A DNA stretch of 64,000 bases from Nannocystis punicea (GCF_026965555.1 NZ_CP114040.1:1302001-1366000); one strand, 5' to 3'; numbered from the stretch's first letter, positions 17,316 to 26,622 are shown. Numbers and translations are program-made. Notes: generated from the sequence alone by a model not told the origin.

Positions 17316-18560
17316 ATGCGCATTGATCCGCGGCAGTTCCAGGTCCGGCGCGAGCAGCAGCTGCGCGACGAGGTGATGCAGGACTTCGGGGTGAAGAAGG
17401 CCCTGGCCAAGCTCCGCGAGTGGCGCGGCGGCAAGGGCTACGGCTACCGGCGCAACCTGCTCAGCTCGACGCTGCGGCTGACGCGGTCGATGTCGCCGGA
17501 GATCGCCGACACCGTGGCGCGGTGCAAGGAGATGCTCGGCTACGACTTTCCGGTCGAGGTCTACGTGACCCCCGAGCACCAGTTCAACGCGACGTGCCAC
17601 CGCGAGGTCAAGGGGCCGACGGTCCTGACGCTGTCGAGCCGGCTGCTCGAGGCGTTCACGCCGGCCGAGCTGCGGTTCGTGATCGGCCACGAGCTCGGGC
17701 ACGCGGTGTTCGACCACTACGGCCTGCCGATGCCGATCACCGCGACCATCGAGGAGCTGGGGATCCCGTTCGTCTCGCGGCCGACGTCGCTGCGGCTTTA
17801 CGCGTGGTGCCGCAGCGCCGAGCTGTCGGCCGACCGCATCGGCCTGCTGTGCGCGGGCGACCCGGAGGCGGCCGCGAGCGGCTTTTTCAAGCTCGCCAGC
17901 GGCATGGCCAGCGAGCGGGTGCGGCCCGACCTGGCGACCTTCGCCCGCCAGGTCGAGAGCCTGGCCTCGGCCCCCGAGGCGCGCGAGAAGGAGTACGACG
18001 AGGACACCCTCGACTGCTTCAGCACGCACCCGTACAACCCGGTGCGCGTGCGCGCGGTGTGGGCGTTCAGCCGCTCGGAACCGTACCTCGAGGCGCTGGG
18101 CCGCAGCACCGACAGCGCCTGGTCGCTCGAGGACGTCGAGCAGGTGATCGAGCGCGACCTGCAGCTGATGGAGCCGTCGTACCTCGAGGAGAAGAACCAG
18201 ACGTCGGACACGCTGCGGCGGCTGCTCTACACCGCGGGGCTGGCGGTGGCGGCCGCGTCGGGCGGGGTCGAGCCGGCCGAGCTCGAGGCGCTGGGCCGCC
18301 TGCTCGGCTCGGACCACGCCGACGAGCCGACCGACGTGCCCAAGCTGCTCGGCGACCTCGACGGGCGCATCGAGGCCGCCCTCGAGGTGCCGCTGCGCAA
18401 CCGGGCCCAGCTGGTGCAGCACCTGACGATCGTCGCCGCCGCCGACGGCTCGGTCAGCGAGGAGGAGCTGCACGTGATGGAGGACATCGCCCGCAGGCTC
18501 GAGGTCGGCGCCCAGGTGGTGCACCAGACGATCCGCGGGGCGATGCACCCGATCGATTGA
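17316..18560 (+). CDS. M48-type zinc peptidase fused to a TerB-like domain
   Basis: This 414-aa protein starts at ATG 17316 with GAGAGG eight bases upstream. Residues 70-230 form an M48-like metallopeptidase: the zinc motif is HELGH (125-129) in RFVIGHELGHAVFDHYG and the third ligand is probably Glu169 in CRSAELSADRIGLL. Unlike HtpX it has no membrane helices. From about residue 295 the protein is helical and ends in a TerB-like block (AAADGSVSEEELHVMEDIAR, near 373-392). The pairing with the upstream TerB protein suggests a common acidic or metal-sensing module. Confidence 0.85.
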   Translation: MRIDPRQFQVRREQQLRDEVMQDFGVKKALAKLREWRGGKGYGYRRNLLSSTLRLTRSMSPEIADTVARCKEMLGYDFPVEVYVTPEHQFNATCHREVKGPTVLTLSSRLLEAFTPAELRFVIGHELGHAVFDHYGLPMPITATIEELGIPFVSRPTSLRLYAWCRSAELSADRIGLLCAGDPEAAASGFFKLASGMASERVRPDLATFARQVESLASAPEAREKEYDEDTLDCFSTHPYNPVRVRAVWAFSRSEPYLEALGRSTDSAWSLEDVEQVIERDLQLMEPSYLEEKNQTSDTLRRLLYTAGLAVAAASGGVEPAELEALGRLLGSDHADEPTDVPKLLGDLDGRIEAALEVPLRNRAQLVQHLTIVAAADGSVSEEELHVMEDIARRLEVGAQVVHQTIRGAMHPID

Positions 18561-18605
18561 TCCGCGCGGCGGGCGAGCGCTCCGCGTTGCGCGGAGCGGC
18601 CGCTC

Positions 18606-19568
18606 TCATTGGAGGCGGAGCACCAGCCAGTCGAAGTGCAGCCAGTCGGGGGCGGGGGCCTCGCACTCGTCGTGGACGTGCGAGCGCAGGTTGCGGAATT
18701 TGTGCTCCTTGCCGTCGAACATGAACGACTCGTCCTGGCCCTGGGCGACCTGCTCGCCCTGCAGCTCGAAGGCGTAGTTGCCGGGGGACGGGGTGCAGCA
18801 GTCCGGGCAGTCGCCGCACATGTCGACCGGTTTGAAGCCGATCTTGTAGGCCATGTTCGGATCGAGCGCCTCGGTCCGGCCGAAGGTGCCGAGAAGGACA
18901 GGCATGCCCGCGTGCGCGACGGACAGGGCAGAGACCAGGCACGACGCGGGACCTTCGTGGACGACGAAGCGGAACTTGATGCACTCGAAGTTGTGCGCCG
19001 GGAGCTCCTGCCCGAGGTCGAGCTGGAAGACGAAGCCCCCGCCCGGCAGCGGCAGCCCGCACTCCATGTCCGAGACGACCTTGAAGCCGTAAGGGGCGGC
19101 CTCGAGCCTGCCGACGTGCTCTTGCATCTGCCACTCCTTGCACTTGGCCGTGTCCGGCCAGGCGTTGTCCTCGACGACGCGGAGCGGGAGCTGCGGCTCG
19201 GTGAATTCGACGAAGCCGCAAGACATTCCGGTGTCGACGCCGCTCGAGTCGCTGCTGGTCGCGGTCATCGGCTGCGAGTCGGTGGTGCTCGTCGTCGCGT
19301 CGGTGGTGGTGGTCGACGAGGTGGCCGGCGGGTCGGTGGTGACGTCGCTGTTGCTGACGTTCGCGGTGGTGGCCGGGTCGGTGGTGCCGGACTCGTCGGT
19401 GGTCGCCGCGGACGCGGCGGTCGTGCTGGTCGGCGCGCTGGTGCTGCTCGTCGGTCGGGTCGGGTCGGTGCTCGAGTCGCCGGTGGCGCTGGCGCCGTCG
19501 GTGACGAAGAACGCGGGGTTCTCGAGGGTGCAGGCGGAGACGCACAGCAGTAAGCCAAACAGGCGCAT
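18606..19568 (-). CDS. Lipoprotein with Thr/Ser linker
   Basis: This 320-aa protein has a short signal peptide with lipobox VSAC (Cys13), then about 100 residues made almost only of Thr, Ser, Asp, Ala and Pro, a flexible cell-surface linker. The globular part (about 115-320) is Cys-containing, with motifs such as MCGDCPDCCTPSPGNYAFEL near 250-270. It has no recognised domain. The build is the one repeated by most lipoproteins here. The ATG at 19568 is the only start that gives a signal peptide. Confidence 0.8.
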   Translation of the reverse strand: MRLFGLLLCVSACTLENPAFFVTDGASATGDSSTDPTRPTSSTSAPTSTTAASAATTDESGTTDPATTANVSNSDVTTDPPATSSTTTTDATTSTTDSQPMTATSSDSSGVDTGMSCGFVEFTEPQLPLRVVEDNAWPDTAKCKEWQMQEHVGRLEAAPYGFKVVSDMECGLPLPGGGFVFQLDLGQELPAHNFECIKFRFVVHEGPASCLVSALSVAHAGMPVLLGTFGRTEALDPNMAYKIGFKPVDMCGDCPDCCTPSPGNYAFELQGEQVAQGQDESFMFDGKEHKFRNLRSHVHDECEAPAPDWLHFDWLVLRLQ

Positions 19569-19700
19569 GCGGCCACTCTAGCCGGCCTGTCCGCCGCGGT
19601 CAGCCCGGGCAGGTGCGGGCGCCCCGCTCCGCGGGCCGGGGGCCCTCCAGCGGAGGCGCGAGGACGCGCCCGGGACGAGGGTCGGGGCGCGAAGCGCGGG

Positions 19701-19754
19701 CTGTCCCGAGAGACAGATGCTCGCGGCAGGGCTGGAGATGTCCCGAGAGACATG
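19701..19754. repeat. Interspersed hairpin pair
   Basis: CTGTC (19701-19705) pairs with GACAG (19712-19716), and ATGTC (19738-19742) pairs with GACAT (19749-19753). Both loops are CCGAGA. The outer pair differs between the two (C-G against A-T), a compensatory change that supports a selected or once-selected stem. Confidence 0.65.
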
Positions 19755-20031
19755 TACGAGGTCGGAGGGACGCGAGGACGGAGACCGGCTCGTCATGAGG
19801 GGTGGGCCGCGTGGCGGGCTCGGCAGTGGAGGGGCACCGCGCGGATCGACTGCTGCCTCCATGACGCGGAGGCGGAGCGCTCGCGGGCGCGATCGTGTTC
19901 CGGCGCGTGGTCGAGCCCGCATGGCTTCGCTCGTGGTCCGCATGCTCCGGGTGCGCGACCGGCCCCTGGCTGGCGGCCCCGCGGGTTCGGCGGTTGTTTC
20001 AGGTCACGCGATGCGATGGACGGGTTCGTCG

Positions 20032-20122
20032 CGACCTCGAAGGGTCGTGGATCCGGCTCGATGGCTTTCGTCGTGGACTTCGAAGGGCCGTGGATTCGCG
20101 GTGACTTCGAGGGGCCGTGGAC
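20032..20122. repeat. Three copies of a 20-bp direct repeat
   Basis: The unit GACYTCGARGGGYCGTGGAY occurs at 20032-20051, 20076-20095 and 20103-20122, with spacings of 44 and 27 bp. It lies about 230 bp upstream of the sigma factor gene. It could be a binding-site array or a decayed tandem repeat. Confidence 0.55.
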
Positions 20123-20355
20123 TCTCGGGTTACGCGGCGGCCTCGGCCTGGCGCCGCGACTCGTGCGCCGGTGTGGCGATCCATCGGCGACCGGCGAGTC
20201 GGGAGAGGTACGACGGGACTCATCCTCGCCCGCGAGCTCGGGGCCGGGAGTCGAGTCGGAAGTGCGAGGCGTGCGGAGGCCGCTACTCTGTTGCGGGCTC
20301 CGGCGGCTTCAGGGCGCTTTGCTGGGGCCGGCGGGCCTGGTACACCTCGGCGGCG

Positions 20356-21324
20356 ATGAACGATGTCGCCAGCCCGCACGCGACGGCGAACGATCTCGAG
20401 CTGCACCGCGCGGCGCTCACCGGCCACTGCTACCGCATGCTCGGCTCGGCCGCGGAGGCCGACGACGCGGTGCAGGAGACGCTGGTGCGGGCCTGGCGGG
20501 CGCTCGACCGCTTCGAGGGCCGGGCGTCGCTGCGCACCTGGTTGTACCGGATCGCCACGCGCGTGTGCCTCGACGCGCTGAGCCGGCGCTCGCGGCGGGC
20601 GCGGCCGATGGAGCTCGGGCCGGTGGGCACGGTCGAGGACGTGCTGGTGTCGATGCCGGGCGAGCGGTGGGTCGAGCCGATCCCCGACGCGCAGGCGCTG
20701 CCCGCCGACGCCGACCCGTACGAGCGCGCCAGCCTGCGCGAGAGCATCCGCCTGGCCTTCGTGGCGGCGCTGCAGCACCTGCCGCCGCGGCAGCGGGCGG
20801 TGCTGCTGCTCACCGAGGTGCTCGGCTGGCCGGCGGTCGAGGTCGCGGGCAGCCTCGAGACGTCGGTGGCGGCGGTGAACAGCGCGCTGCAGCGGGCCCG
20901 CGCGACGATGGCGAGCCGCGGCGCGGAGCTCGGGGGCGCGCCGCTTTCGGCCTCGCAGTCGCAGCTGCTCGAGCGGTTCGTCGAGGCGTTCGAGCGCTAC
21001 GACATGGACGCGCTGTCGAGCCTGCTCCACCAGGACGCGACGCTGTCGATGCCGCCGTACTCGCTGTGGCTGCGCGGGCTGCCGACGATCCGCACGTGGC
21101 TGTCGGGCCGCGGCGCGGGCTGTCGCGGGTCGCGGCTGGTCCCGACCGCGGCCTCGGGCTCGCTGGCGTTCGGGCAGTACCGGCCGAACCCCGACGGGGG
21201 CCACAAAGCGTGGGCGCTCATCGTGCTCGAGACGGCCGGCGACCAGATCGTCGGCCTCAACTCGTTCCTCGACACTGCGGCGTTGTTCCCGCGCTTCGGG
21301 CTGCCGCCGGCGCTCGACCCGTAA
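20356..21324 (+). CDS. Sigma-70 factor with C-terminal SnoaL-like domain (TIGR02960 type)
   Basis: This 322-aa protein has sigma region 2 at about 12-80 ([20 protein letters not shown], then [15 protein letters not shown]) and region 4 at about 130-185 ([20 protein letters not shown], then [16 protein letters not shown]). A SnoaL/NTF2-like tail of about 120 residues follows, starting [20 protein letters not shown]. Such long ECF-like sigma factors are not controlled by a classical anti-sigma; the tail is thought to regulate them. In this family a VOC or DGPF-type gene often lies next door, and one does here, 91 bp downstream. Confidence 0.88.
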   Translation: MNDVASPHATANDLELHRAALTGHCYRMLGSAAEADDAVQETLVRAWRALDRFEGRASLRTWLYRIATRVCLDALSRRSRRARPMELGPVGTVEDVLVSMPGERWVEPIPDAQALPADADPYERASLRESIRLAFVAALQHLPPRQRAVLLLTEVLGWPAVEVAGSLETSVAAVNSALQRARATMASRGAELGGAPLSASQSQLLERFVEAFERYDMDALSSLLHQDATLSMPPYSLWLRGLPTIRTWLSGRGAGCRGSRLVPTAASGSLAFGQYRPNPDGGHKAWALIVLETAGDQIVGLNSFLDTAALFPRFGLPPALDP

Positions 21325-21415
21325 GAACTCTATCTTTTAAAATTCTTTGCGAGCGACCGATGAGTCGAGGAAGCGGCCTCGGTCTGTAGTCCAGAACATT
21401 CAAGGAGGAACCACC

Positions 21416-21832
21416 ATGGCAAGCACCCACTCGCGCAAGCTGTTCGTCAACCTGCCCGTCCGCGATCTCAAGCGCACTGTCGACTTCTTCACCAAGCTCG
21501 GGTTCACCTTCAACCCGCAGTTCACGGACGAGAAGGCGACCTGCATGATCGTCAGCGAGGAGGCGTTCTTCATGCTGTTGACCGAGGAGCGCTTCAAGGA
21601 TTTCACGTCGCGGCAGATCTGCGACACCCGCACGCACGTCGAGGGCCTGTTCGCGCTGTCGGCCGGCAGCCGCGAGGAGGTCGACCGCCTGGTGAACACG
21701 GCGATCGAAGGCGGGGGATCGGCCATCGGCGAGCCCAAGGACTACGGGTTCATGTACTACCGCGCGTTCCATGACCTCGACGGGCACCACTGGGAGGTGG
21801 TGTTCATGGACCCGAGCCACGTGCAGTCGTGA
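21416..21832 (+). CDS. VOC superfamily (glyoxalase/bleomycin-resistance fold) protein
   Basis: This 138-aa protein starts at ATG 21416 behind AAGGAGGAACCACC. It has the two beta-alpha-beta-beta-beta units of the VOC fold, beginning FVNLPVRDLKRTVDFFTKLG and ending FHDLDGHHWEVVFMDPSHV, where His/Glu positions are usual metal ligands. It resembles the lactoylglutathione-lyase-like proteins that accompany TIGR02960 sigma factors and is probably their target or partner. The reaction is not known. Confidence 0.85.
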   Translation: MASTHSRKLFVNLPVRDLKRTVDFFTKLGFTFNPQFTDEKATCMIVSEEAFFMLLTEERFKDFTSRQICDTRTHVEGLFALSAGSREEVDRLVNTAIEGGGSAIGEPKDYGFMYYRAFHDLDGHHWEVVFMDPSHVQS

Positions 21833-22262
21833 GCGCGGGGCGAGCCGGGCGCGCCGCGGAGCGCCCGGCTCGGTCGTCGTTCGAGAGGGCTCTGTCGGGA
21901 TGGCGTCGCGGGGCCCGAGGTGCGCCCGGTGCGCCGAATCATTCCTGCCGTCGAGTGAATGCTCGCATTTTCAGGGCAACTCTCGTCGCGCATGATTGGG
22001 AGTTCGGGCAGCTCGATATCGTCGGAGACGATCGATTCGCAGGGGCTTCGAGCGACGGGCTGGCGAGGCACTCACGCCATTCGCGTCGCACCGAGGAGTG
22101 TTTCTCTTCCGCCGACCGTGCCCGAGCGGAGGCGGAGTGAATACGGGGAGTTCGAAGAACGACGCGAGAAAAGCGGCGGCGCGTGCTCCTGCGGGCGGTG
22201 GTGCAGAGGGGAGTTCAGGGCCGCCCCTGGCGGGGCTCATGCTCCTGTCCTAGTATCGAGGG
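21833..22262. other. Intergenic, no gene seen
   Basis: 430 bp between two plus-strand genes. Open frames here lack ribosome sites and protein-like composition. The right end should contain the promoter of the beta-propeller lipoprotein, which starts with GTG. Confidence 0.45.
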
Positions 22263-24503
22263 GTGCGCTCCGTTCGGAGGTGCGGCGTCGTCTGGGTCGC
22301 GCTCCTCGCGTGTACGCCGGGGCGGACCGCGCCCGTGGCGGTGCCTGGCGCGCGGGAGGGCGGTGGAGCGGCGCCGGCGATCGGGCGCGAGGGGCTGCTC
22401 GCGCGTCTCGGCTGTCCGGAGCGAGAGGCGCCGGATTCGGCGCCGATGCACCTTCGCGCCGGCGGATACGGGTTCGCCGGTGGTGGGCCGCGCACGGCGA
22501 TCGTCGGTCGTGGCGGCACTGCGCTCGTCGACGCTCGCACCGGCGTGCAGAGCTCGTTCCTCGCCGACGTCGGCGCGCTCGGCTGGCTGGACCCGCGCAC
22601 GCTCCTGGCCCGAGTGTGGCTCCCTGCGGCGAATGAGGTCGCGGTGCCCGGGCTCGCGCGAGGTGGGAGCGGCGAGGTCCTGCCGCGCATGATGCTCGTG
22701 AGTGTCGACGTGGTCGACGGCGCCGTGAAGCCGAGCGCGACGGTGCCGTACGCGACCGCGGTCGAGTACCTCGCGGGGGCGCGTGAGGTCCTCGTCGTCC
22801 ACGGCTCCGAGGAGTTCACCGTCGTCTCGACCACGGGACAGCGTCTGTGGGGTGTGCCGGCCGCCGCAGTCACTCCGCTCTCGGACGAGCGATCGTTCCT
22901 CGGGGCCGTGCGAGTGTCCTTCGTGAACGATCCGTCGCGGGCGCGGATCGCCGTGGTCGGCAACCTCGGCTCCGAGGTCCGGTCGAGCGATTCGGGGGAG
23001 GTCCTGTCCGCGCATTCGAAGCAGCGGATCCTCGGGTTCTCGACCGAGCCGGCGGGGATCTGGGCGCAGGCCGGCGAGGTGCGGCTGCTCGGCGAGCAGG
23101 CGACCGCCGGCGAGGTCCGTCTCGACCTCGGATTCGCGGCGAAGGGCGCGGCGCAGCACGGCGACTACGTGGTGTTCTTCGGGGCCGAGCACGCCGAGCT
23201 GTGGTCGATCGCGCCGGCGCTGCGGCTTCATGCCTGGTCTCACCCCGGAGCGTCGATCTCGAGCGCGGCCTGGATCGAGGACGGATGTCGCGTGTTGCTC
23301 GCGGCCGACGAGGGCTCCTGGCTGTACGACCCCCGCGCAGGCGGCCTCGTGAAGGCGCTGCCGCGCGCGGATCTGGCGCCCGGAGGGGCGTTTCAGGCGT
23401 TCGTGGCGGGAGGCCAGCTCGCAGTGTCGGACGGCCTGAGCCTGACTCTCTGGTCGCCCGGCGCGCCCGGGCCTGCGCGGCGGAGAGATCTTTCAGAGGA
23501 ACTGGCGGAGGGCGCCGCGAGCGGGCAGTTGTTGGTCGATCCGGCCGGCGACGGGCTGTTGTGGTTGGTCGAGGGCGGCAGCGGCACCGCGATGCACGGC
23601 CTGGATGCTTCGCTCGCGGCGGCGAGGGAGCTGGGGACGTTGCCCTGGAGCGGCCCCGGCCGCGAGGTCCGTGTGTCCGCGAGCATGGCCCTGGCCGCCT
23701 CGGCCGAGGCGCTGCGGGTCTGGACGCGCGAGGGTCTGCAGCGACGGTTGGACGTGCATTTCTCGGGGCCGCGGCTGGCGGCGGTGAGCCTCGGTCCGCG
23801 CTCGGGTGATGTTTATGTGCACAGAGCCGGCAGCTCGGCGATCGAGCAGCTCGGACCGGGGGGTCGCGCACGTCGACGCGTGCGGCTGCCCGAGAGCGCT
23901 CGAGGCTGCATCGAGGCGCTCGAGATCTCCGCCGACGAACAGTGGCTCGCGGCGGTCGATTGCTCGGGTGAGGTGAGCGCGGGGACGGTTTCTCGCGCGA
24001 GACTCGAGCGGCTCGAGCTTTCGCCGCGGCATCGATTGCGGCCGTACCATCCGTTCCACCAGGGGAGCCGGCTGGCATGGAGTCGGCTCGAGGCCCGGCT
24101 CCTCGTCGTCGACGACGGTCGGGACCCGGTGCTCATCGACATGCGCCGGCCCGACCAGGCGACGGTGCTCCGCGATCCGCAGCGGCCCGCAGCCGTCCTC
24201 GCATCGGGGCCGGTGCAGGCATCCTTCACTCTGGACGGCGCGCAGGTGCTCGTACGGCGCAGCAGCGGCCTGTTCGAGCTGTGGGAGGGCGGAGGCACCG
24301 AGCCGCTGGCCCGTCTGGCGCTGTTCGCCGACGGGAGCTGGGTGGTGTGGCATCGCGACGGGCGGTATCAAGTCTCGGATCTTCCTGGTGCCGCGGCCGC
24401 TTCGTTCGCCGCCGGGTCGGGGGTGCGAGATCCATCGCTCGCGGCCACGCTGTTCGCTCCGGCTCCGGCCGGACCTCCGAACCCGGGGGCGGGCGGTCGC
24501 TGA
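22263..24503 (+). CDS. Large beta-propeller-like lipoprotein
   Basis: This 746-aa protein starts at GTG 22263 and has a signal peptide with lipobox LLAC (Cys17). The mature part has repeating short beta-strand blocks of the WD40/YVTN kind, for example FVAGGQLAVSDGLSLTLWSP, LAASAEALRVWTREGL and ALEISADEQWLAAVDCSGEV, each ending in a hydrophobic-polar strand. It has no catalytic motif and no Thr/Ser linker, unlike the other lipoproteins here. It is probably a surface or periplasmic scaffold; the exact family is not recognised. Confidence 0.75.
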   Translation: MRSVRRCGVVWVALLACTPGRTAPVAVPGAREGGGAAPAIGREGLLARLGCPEREAPDSAPMHLRAGGYGFAGGGPRTAIVGRGGTALVDARTGVQSSFLADVGALGWLDPRTLLARVWLPAANEVAVPGLARGGSGEVLPRMMLVSVDVVDGAVKPSATVPYATAVEYLAGAREVLVVHGSEEFTVVSTTGQRLWGVPAAAVTPLSDERSFLGAVRVSFVNDPSRARIAVVGNLGSEVRSSDSGEVLSAHSKQRILGFSTEPAGIWAQAGEVRLLGEQATAGEVRLDLGFAAKGAAQHGDYVVFFGAEHAELWSIAPALRLHAWSHPGASISSAAWIEDGCRVLLAADEGSWLYDPRAGGLVKALPRADLAPGGAFQAFVAGGQLAVSDGLSLTLWSPGAPGPARRRDLSEELAEGAASGQLLVDPAGDGLLWLVEGGSGTAMHGLDASLAAARELGTLPWSGPGREVRVSASMALAASAEALRVWTREGLQRRLDVHFSGPRLAAVSLGPRSGDVYVHRAGSSAIEQLGPGGRARRRVRLPESARGCIEALEISADEQWLAAVDCSGEVSAGTVSRARLERLELSPRHRLRPYHPFHQGSRLAWSRLEARLLVVDDGRDPVLIDMRRPDQATVLRDPQRPAAVLASGPVQASFTLDGAQVLVRRSSGLFELWEGGGTEPLARLALFADGSWVVWHRDGRYQVSDLPGAAAASFAAGSGVRDPSLAATLFAPAPAGPPNPGAGGR

Positions 24504-24544
24504 GGTCGGTCACGGCCGATGGTCGCGCTCGCGGTTTCTCGCGC

Positions 24545-24689
24545 GTCGCGTCACGGTCGGAGGCAGGAGCGCCGCGCGGACCTCGGCGGATCGCGGGGCT
24601 CCGCGCCGGTGCGGGCATCGAAGCGGACAATGCGGGCCTCGCCCCGGCATGGATGCGATCGAGGTGCTCGCGGACGATCCGGCGGCGCG
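24545..24689 (-). pseudogene. Decayed tandem duplicate of the thioesterase 3' end
   Basis: This 145-bp block repeats the sequence at about 24690-24835 with many changes. Both copies begin with the same 15 bases CGCGTCGCGTCACGG and keep the order of the same short blocks (for example GATGCGATCGAGGTGCTCGC against GACGCGATCGAGGCGCTCGC). On the minus strand the copy still ends IVRFDARTGAEP then RSARR, against IVSFDYSAGAKAPLPAEVRA in the intact gene. It has no start and is frameshifted. Confidence 0.65.
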
Positions 24690-24696
24690 CGTCGCG

Positions 24697-25128
24697 TCAC
24701 GGGTGAAGGGCCAGGAGGGCGGCGCGGACCTCTGCGGGCAGCGGGGCCTTCGCGCCGGCGCTGTAGTCGAAGCTGACGATGCGGCCCTCGCCCTCGGCGG
24801 CGACGCGATCGAGGCGCTCGCTGACGATCCGGTAGCGCATGGTGAAGCGATCGTCGCCGATGTCCTCGGCGCGAGCGGCGAGGATGACCGTGTCCGGATA
24901 GGTGAGCGGCGCCTTGAACACGCAGGAGGTCGAGGCGAGGATCGGGCCGACGCCGCCGGTGTGGCCGCCCCGGGTCCAGCCGATCTCCTCGAAAAAGGCG
25001 ATTCGCACCGACTCGAACCAGCGGAAATAGACGACGTTGTTGACGTGCGCGAAGGTGTCCTGGTCGCCCCACGCGACCGGCCAGCGGCGGACGACGGGGA
25101 AGTCGGCGAGACGGGCGTCGGCGGTCAT
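24697..25128 (-). CDS. Acyl-CoA thioesterase (4-hydroxybenzoyl-CoA thioesterase type hotdog)
   Basis: This 143-aa hotdog-fold protein starts at ATG 25128. The catalytic segment WGDQDTFAHVNNVVYFRWFE (19-38) carries the Asp and the HxNNxxY pattern typical of the YbgC/FadM-like group. The rest follows the fold with CVFKAPLTYPDTVILAARAE and RYRIVSER. It should hydrolyse acyl-CoA thioesters in the cytoplasm; the chain is unknown. Its 3' end has been tandemly duplicated downstream. Confidence 0.85.
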   Translation of the reverse strand: MTADARLADFPVVRRWPVAWGDQDTFAHVNNVVYFRWFESVRIAFFEEIGWTRGGHTGGVGPILASTSCVFKAPLTYPDTVILAARAEDIGDDRFTMRYRIVSERLDRVAAEGEGRIVSFDYSAGAKAPLPAEVRAALLALHP

Positions 25129-25340
25129 CGCCGCGGACGATAACGGAGGCCGGCGCAGCTGCCCAGGGCGCGCGGCGCGAGGGGCCGCCCGGCGAACTCG
25201 CGGACGTCGATGCGCTTCGAGCGAGGATGGCGGGGCGTCCACGGCTGGGCCGCGCTCGTCACGGAAGAGTGCGAGTGCAATCGCGCCGCGACGTGCGCAC
25301 TGGTCGCGTCGCGCTCGACGAAGTTGGGATGATGGCTTTT

Positions 25341-25366
25341 AGGACATGTTTATGAGGGCATGTCCT
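25341..25366. repeat. Interspersed hairpin AGGACATG/CATGTCCT
   Basis: AGGACATG (25341-25348) and CATGTCCT (25359-25366) form a perfect 8-bp inverted repeat around a 10-base loop. It lies between the start of the thioesterase gene and the end of the M56 peptidase gene. Confidence 0.65.
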
Positions 25367-25377
25367 GTAGATCACCC

Positions 25378-25399
25378 AATAACGGCCGCGGCCATTATC
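25378..25399. repeat. Palindrome ATAAYGGCCGCGGCCRTTAT-like
   Basis: The core GGCCGCGGCC (25384-25393) is flanked by AATAAC and ATTATC, so pairing extends to 25379-25398 with only one mismatched pair. It is unrelated in sequence to the hairpin 12 bp to its left. AT-rich arms around a GC palindrome suggest a protein-binding site or a terminator for the M56 gene. Confidence 0.5.
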
Positions 25400-25455
25400 C
25401 CAAATTCCACACTCTACACAATCACACCGCTGGCGCGCCCCCGGCGCCCTGCCGC

Positions 25456-26622
25456 TCAGCAACCGTCGGTGTCTGCGGCCGGCTCGGGTTCGGGCTCGGG
25501 CGGGGCGATGAACGGGATCGGATAATCGCATTCGGCGTCGCTCGGCGTCGGCGCGGCCTCGTCGGCGGCGGGCTTCGCCTGCGCTTCGGCGGGGAGCTGC
25601 CAGGCGTCGCCTTGTTCGGCGGGCGCCGGCGCGGCCAGGGCGGGCACGGCGGGGGCGTCGTCCTCCTCGGTCTCGCAGGCCGCGAGGGCGCCGGCGCCGG
25701 CGAGGGCGCCGCACAGGAGGGCGAGGCACAGGCCGCGCGAGCAGGCGGGAATGGGGGCAGTGGGATCGACGAGGCGTTCGATGCGAGACACGAGGGTTCC
25801 TCCGGTGGCAGACAGGGCCGGCCGCAGCGACGGTCGAGCGGACGCGGCGAGGCGGGTGAGGGCGTGGACGTAGGGGGCGAGGGCTTCGGGCCGGGCGAGG
25901 ACGGCGGCGTCGCAGCAGCACTCGCGCTCGTGGCGGATCTGGCGGGCCAGCCAGCGCGCGGCGGGGTGAAAGAACAGCGCGACCTCGACGAGGTTCTGCG
26001 CCCAGCCCCAGGCGACGTCGGCGCGACGGACGTGGGCGACCTCGTGGACGAGCAGCCACTCGAGGTCGTCGCCGGGCCAGCTCGCGAGGGCGGCGGCCGG
26101 CAGGGCGCACAGCGGGCGCCGCCAGCCGAGCACGGTGGGGACGCCGACGTCCGGCGAGATCGCCAGGTCGATCGGGCCGGTGTACGCGAGCTGACCGCGG
26201 GCCCGCGCGAGGCGGGGCTCGGCGGCGGCGGCGGGCAAGAGCCGGGCGCGTCGCCGCAGCCGCGCGAGGCGAGCGGAGGCGACGGCCAGACCGAGCAGGC
26301 CCCAGGCGGCCCCGAGGGCCCAGACGAGGCCGATCCACGGGGTGGCGGGCGCGAGCGAATAGGAGGCGGATGCGACGGTGGCGCCGAGGTCGGCGAGCCC
26401 GGAGGCGGCCGCCGCGGGCTCGGTGGCGAGGCGCGGGTAGAGGCCGCACAGCAGCGCGGCCGGCGGGACCGCCAGCAAGGCCGCGAGGGCGACCGCGTAG
26501 CGCTCACGCGGGCGGGCGGCGCCGAGCCGCCGCAAGGCGATGGCAGCGACCGCGGCCGCGGCGAGGCCGAGCCACGCGGCGTGCAGCACGAGGACCCCGA
26601 GGATGGCGAGCGCGGCGGTCAT
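25456..26622 (-). CDS. M56 (BlaR1/MecR1-like) membrane zinc peptidase
   Basis: This 388-aa protein has membrane segments at about 2-30, 42-62 and 95-118, then a cytoplasmic zinc peptidase domain with HEVAH (193-197) in WLLVHEVAHVRRADVAWGW and the third-ligand region RHERECCCDAAVL. A last helix near 300-320 precedes an acidic, Pro-rich tail with Cys at the very end. Unlike BlaR1 it has no penicillin-binding sensor domain; that place is taken by the tail. It follows blaI with a 4-bp ATGA overlap. By analogy it cleaves the BlaI repressor when a signal is sensed; the signal is unknown. Confidence 0.88.
   Translation of the reverse strand: MTAALAILGVLVLHAAWLGLAAAAVAAIALRRLGAARPRERYAVALAALLAVPPAALLCGLYPRLATEPAAAASGLADLGATVASASYSLAPATPWIGLVWALGAAWGLLGLAVASARLARLRRRARLLPAAAAEPRLARARGQLAYTGPIDLAISPDVGVPTVLGWRRPLCALPAAALASWPGDDLEWLLVHEVAHVRRADVAWGWAQNLVEVALFFHPAARWLARQIRHERECCCDAAVLARPEALAPYVHALTRLAASARPSLRPALSATGGTLVSRIERLVDPTAPIPACSRGLCLALLCGALAGAGALAACETEEDDAPAVPALAAPAPAEQGDAWQLPAEAQAKPAADEAAPTPSDAECDYPIPFIAPPEPEPEPAADTDGC

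Larger units (their letters stand above)
19569..20355. other. Long intergenic region with small repeats
   Basis: Almost 790 bp between the divergent lipoprotein and sigma factor genes, with no convincing gene. It carries two interspersed hairpins (19701-19754) and three copies of a 20-bp direct repeat (20032-20122). Promoters of both flanking genes should lie here. Confidence 0.5.

Noticed and set aside
18606..19568. Thr/Ser-rich DNA in lipoprotein genes as a separate tandem repeat
   Set aside because: The repetitive look comes from ACC/ACG/TCG codons of the linker; there is no fixed period, so it is described within each gene.
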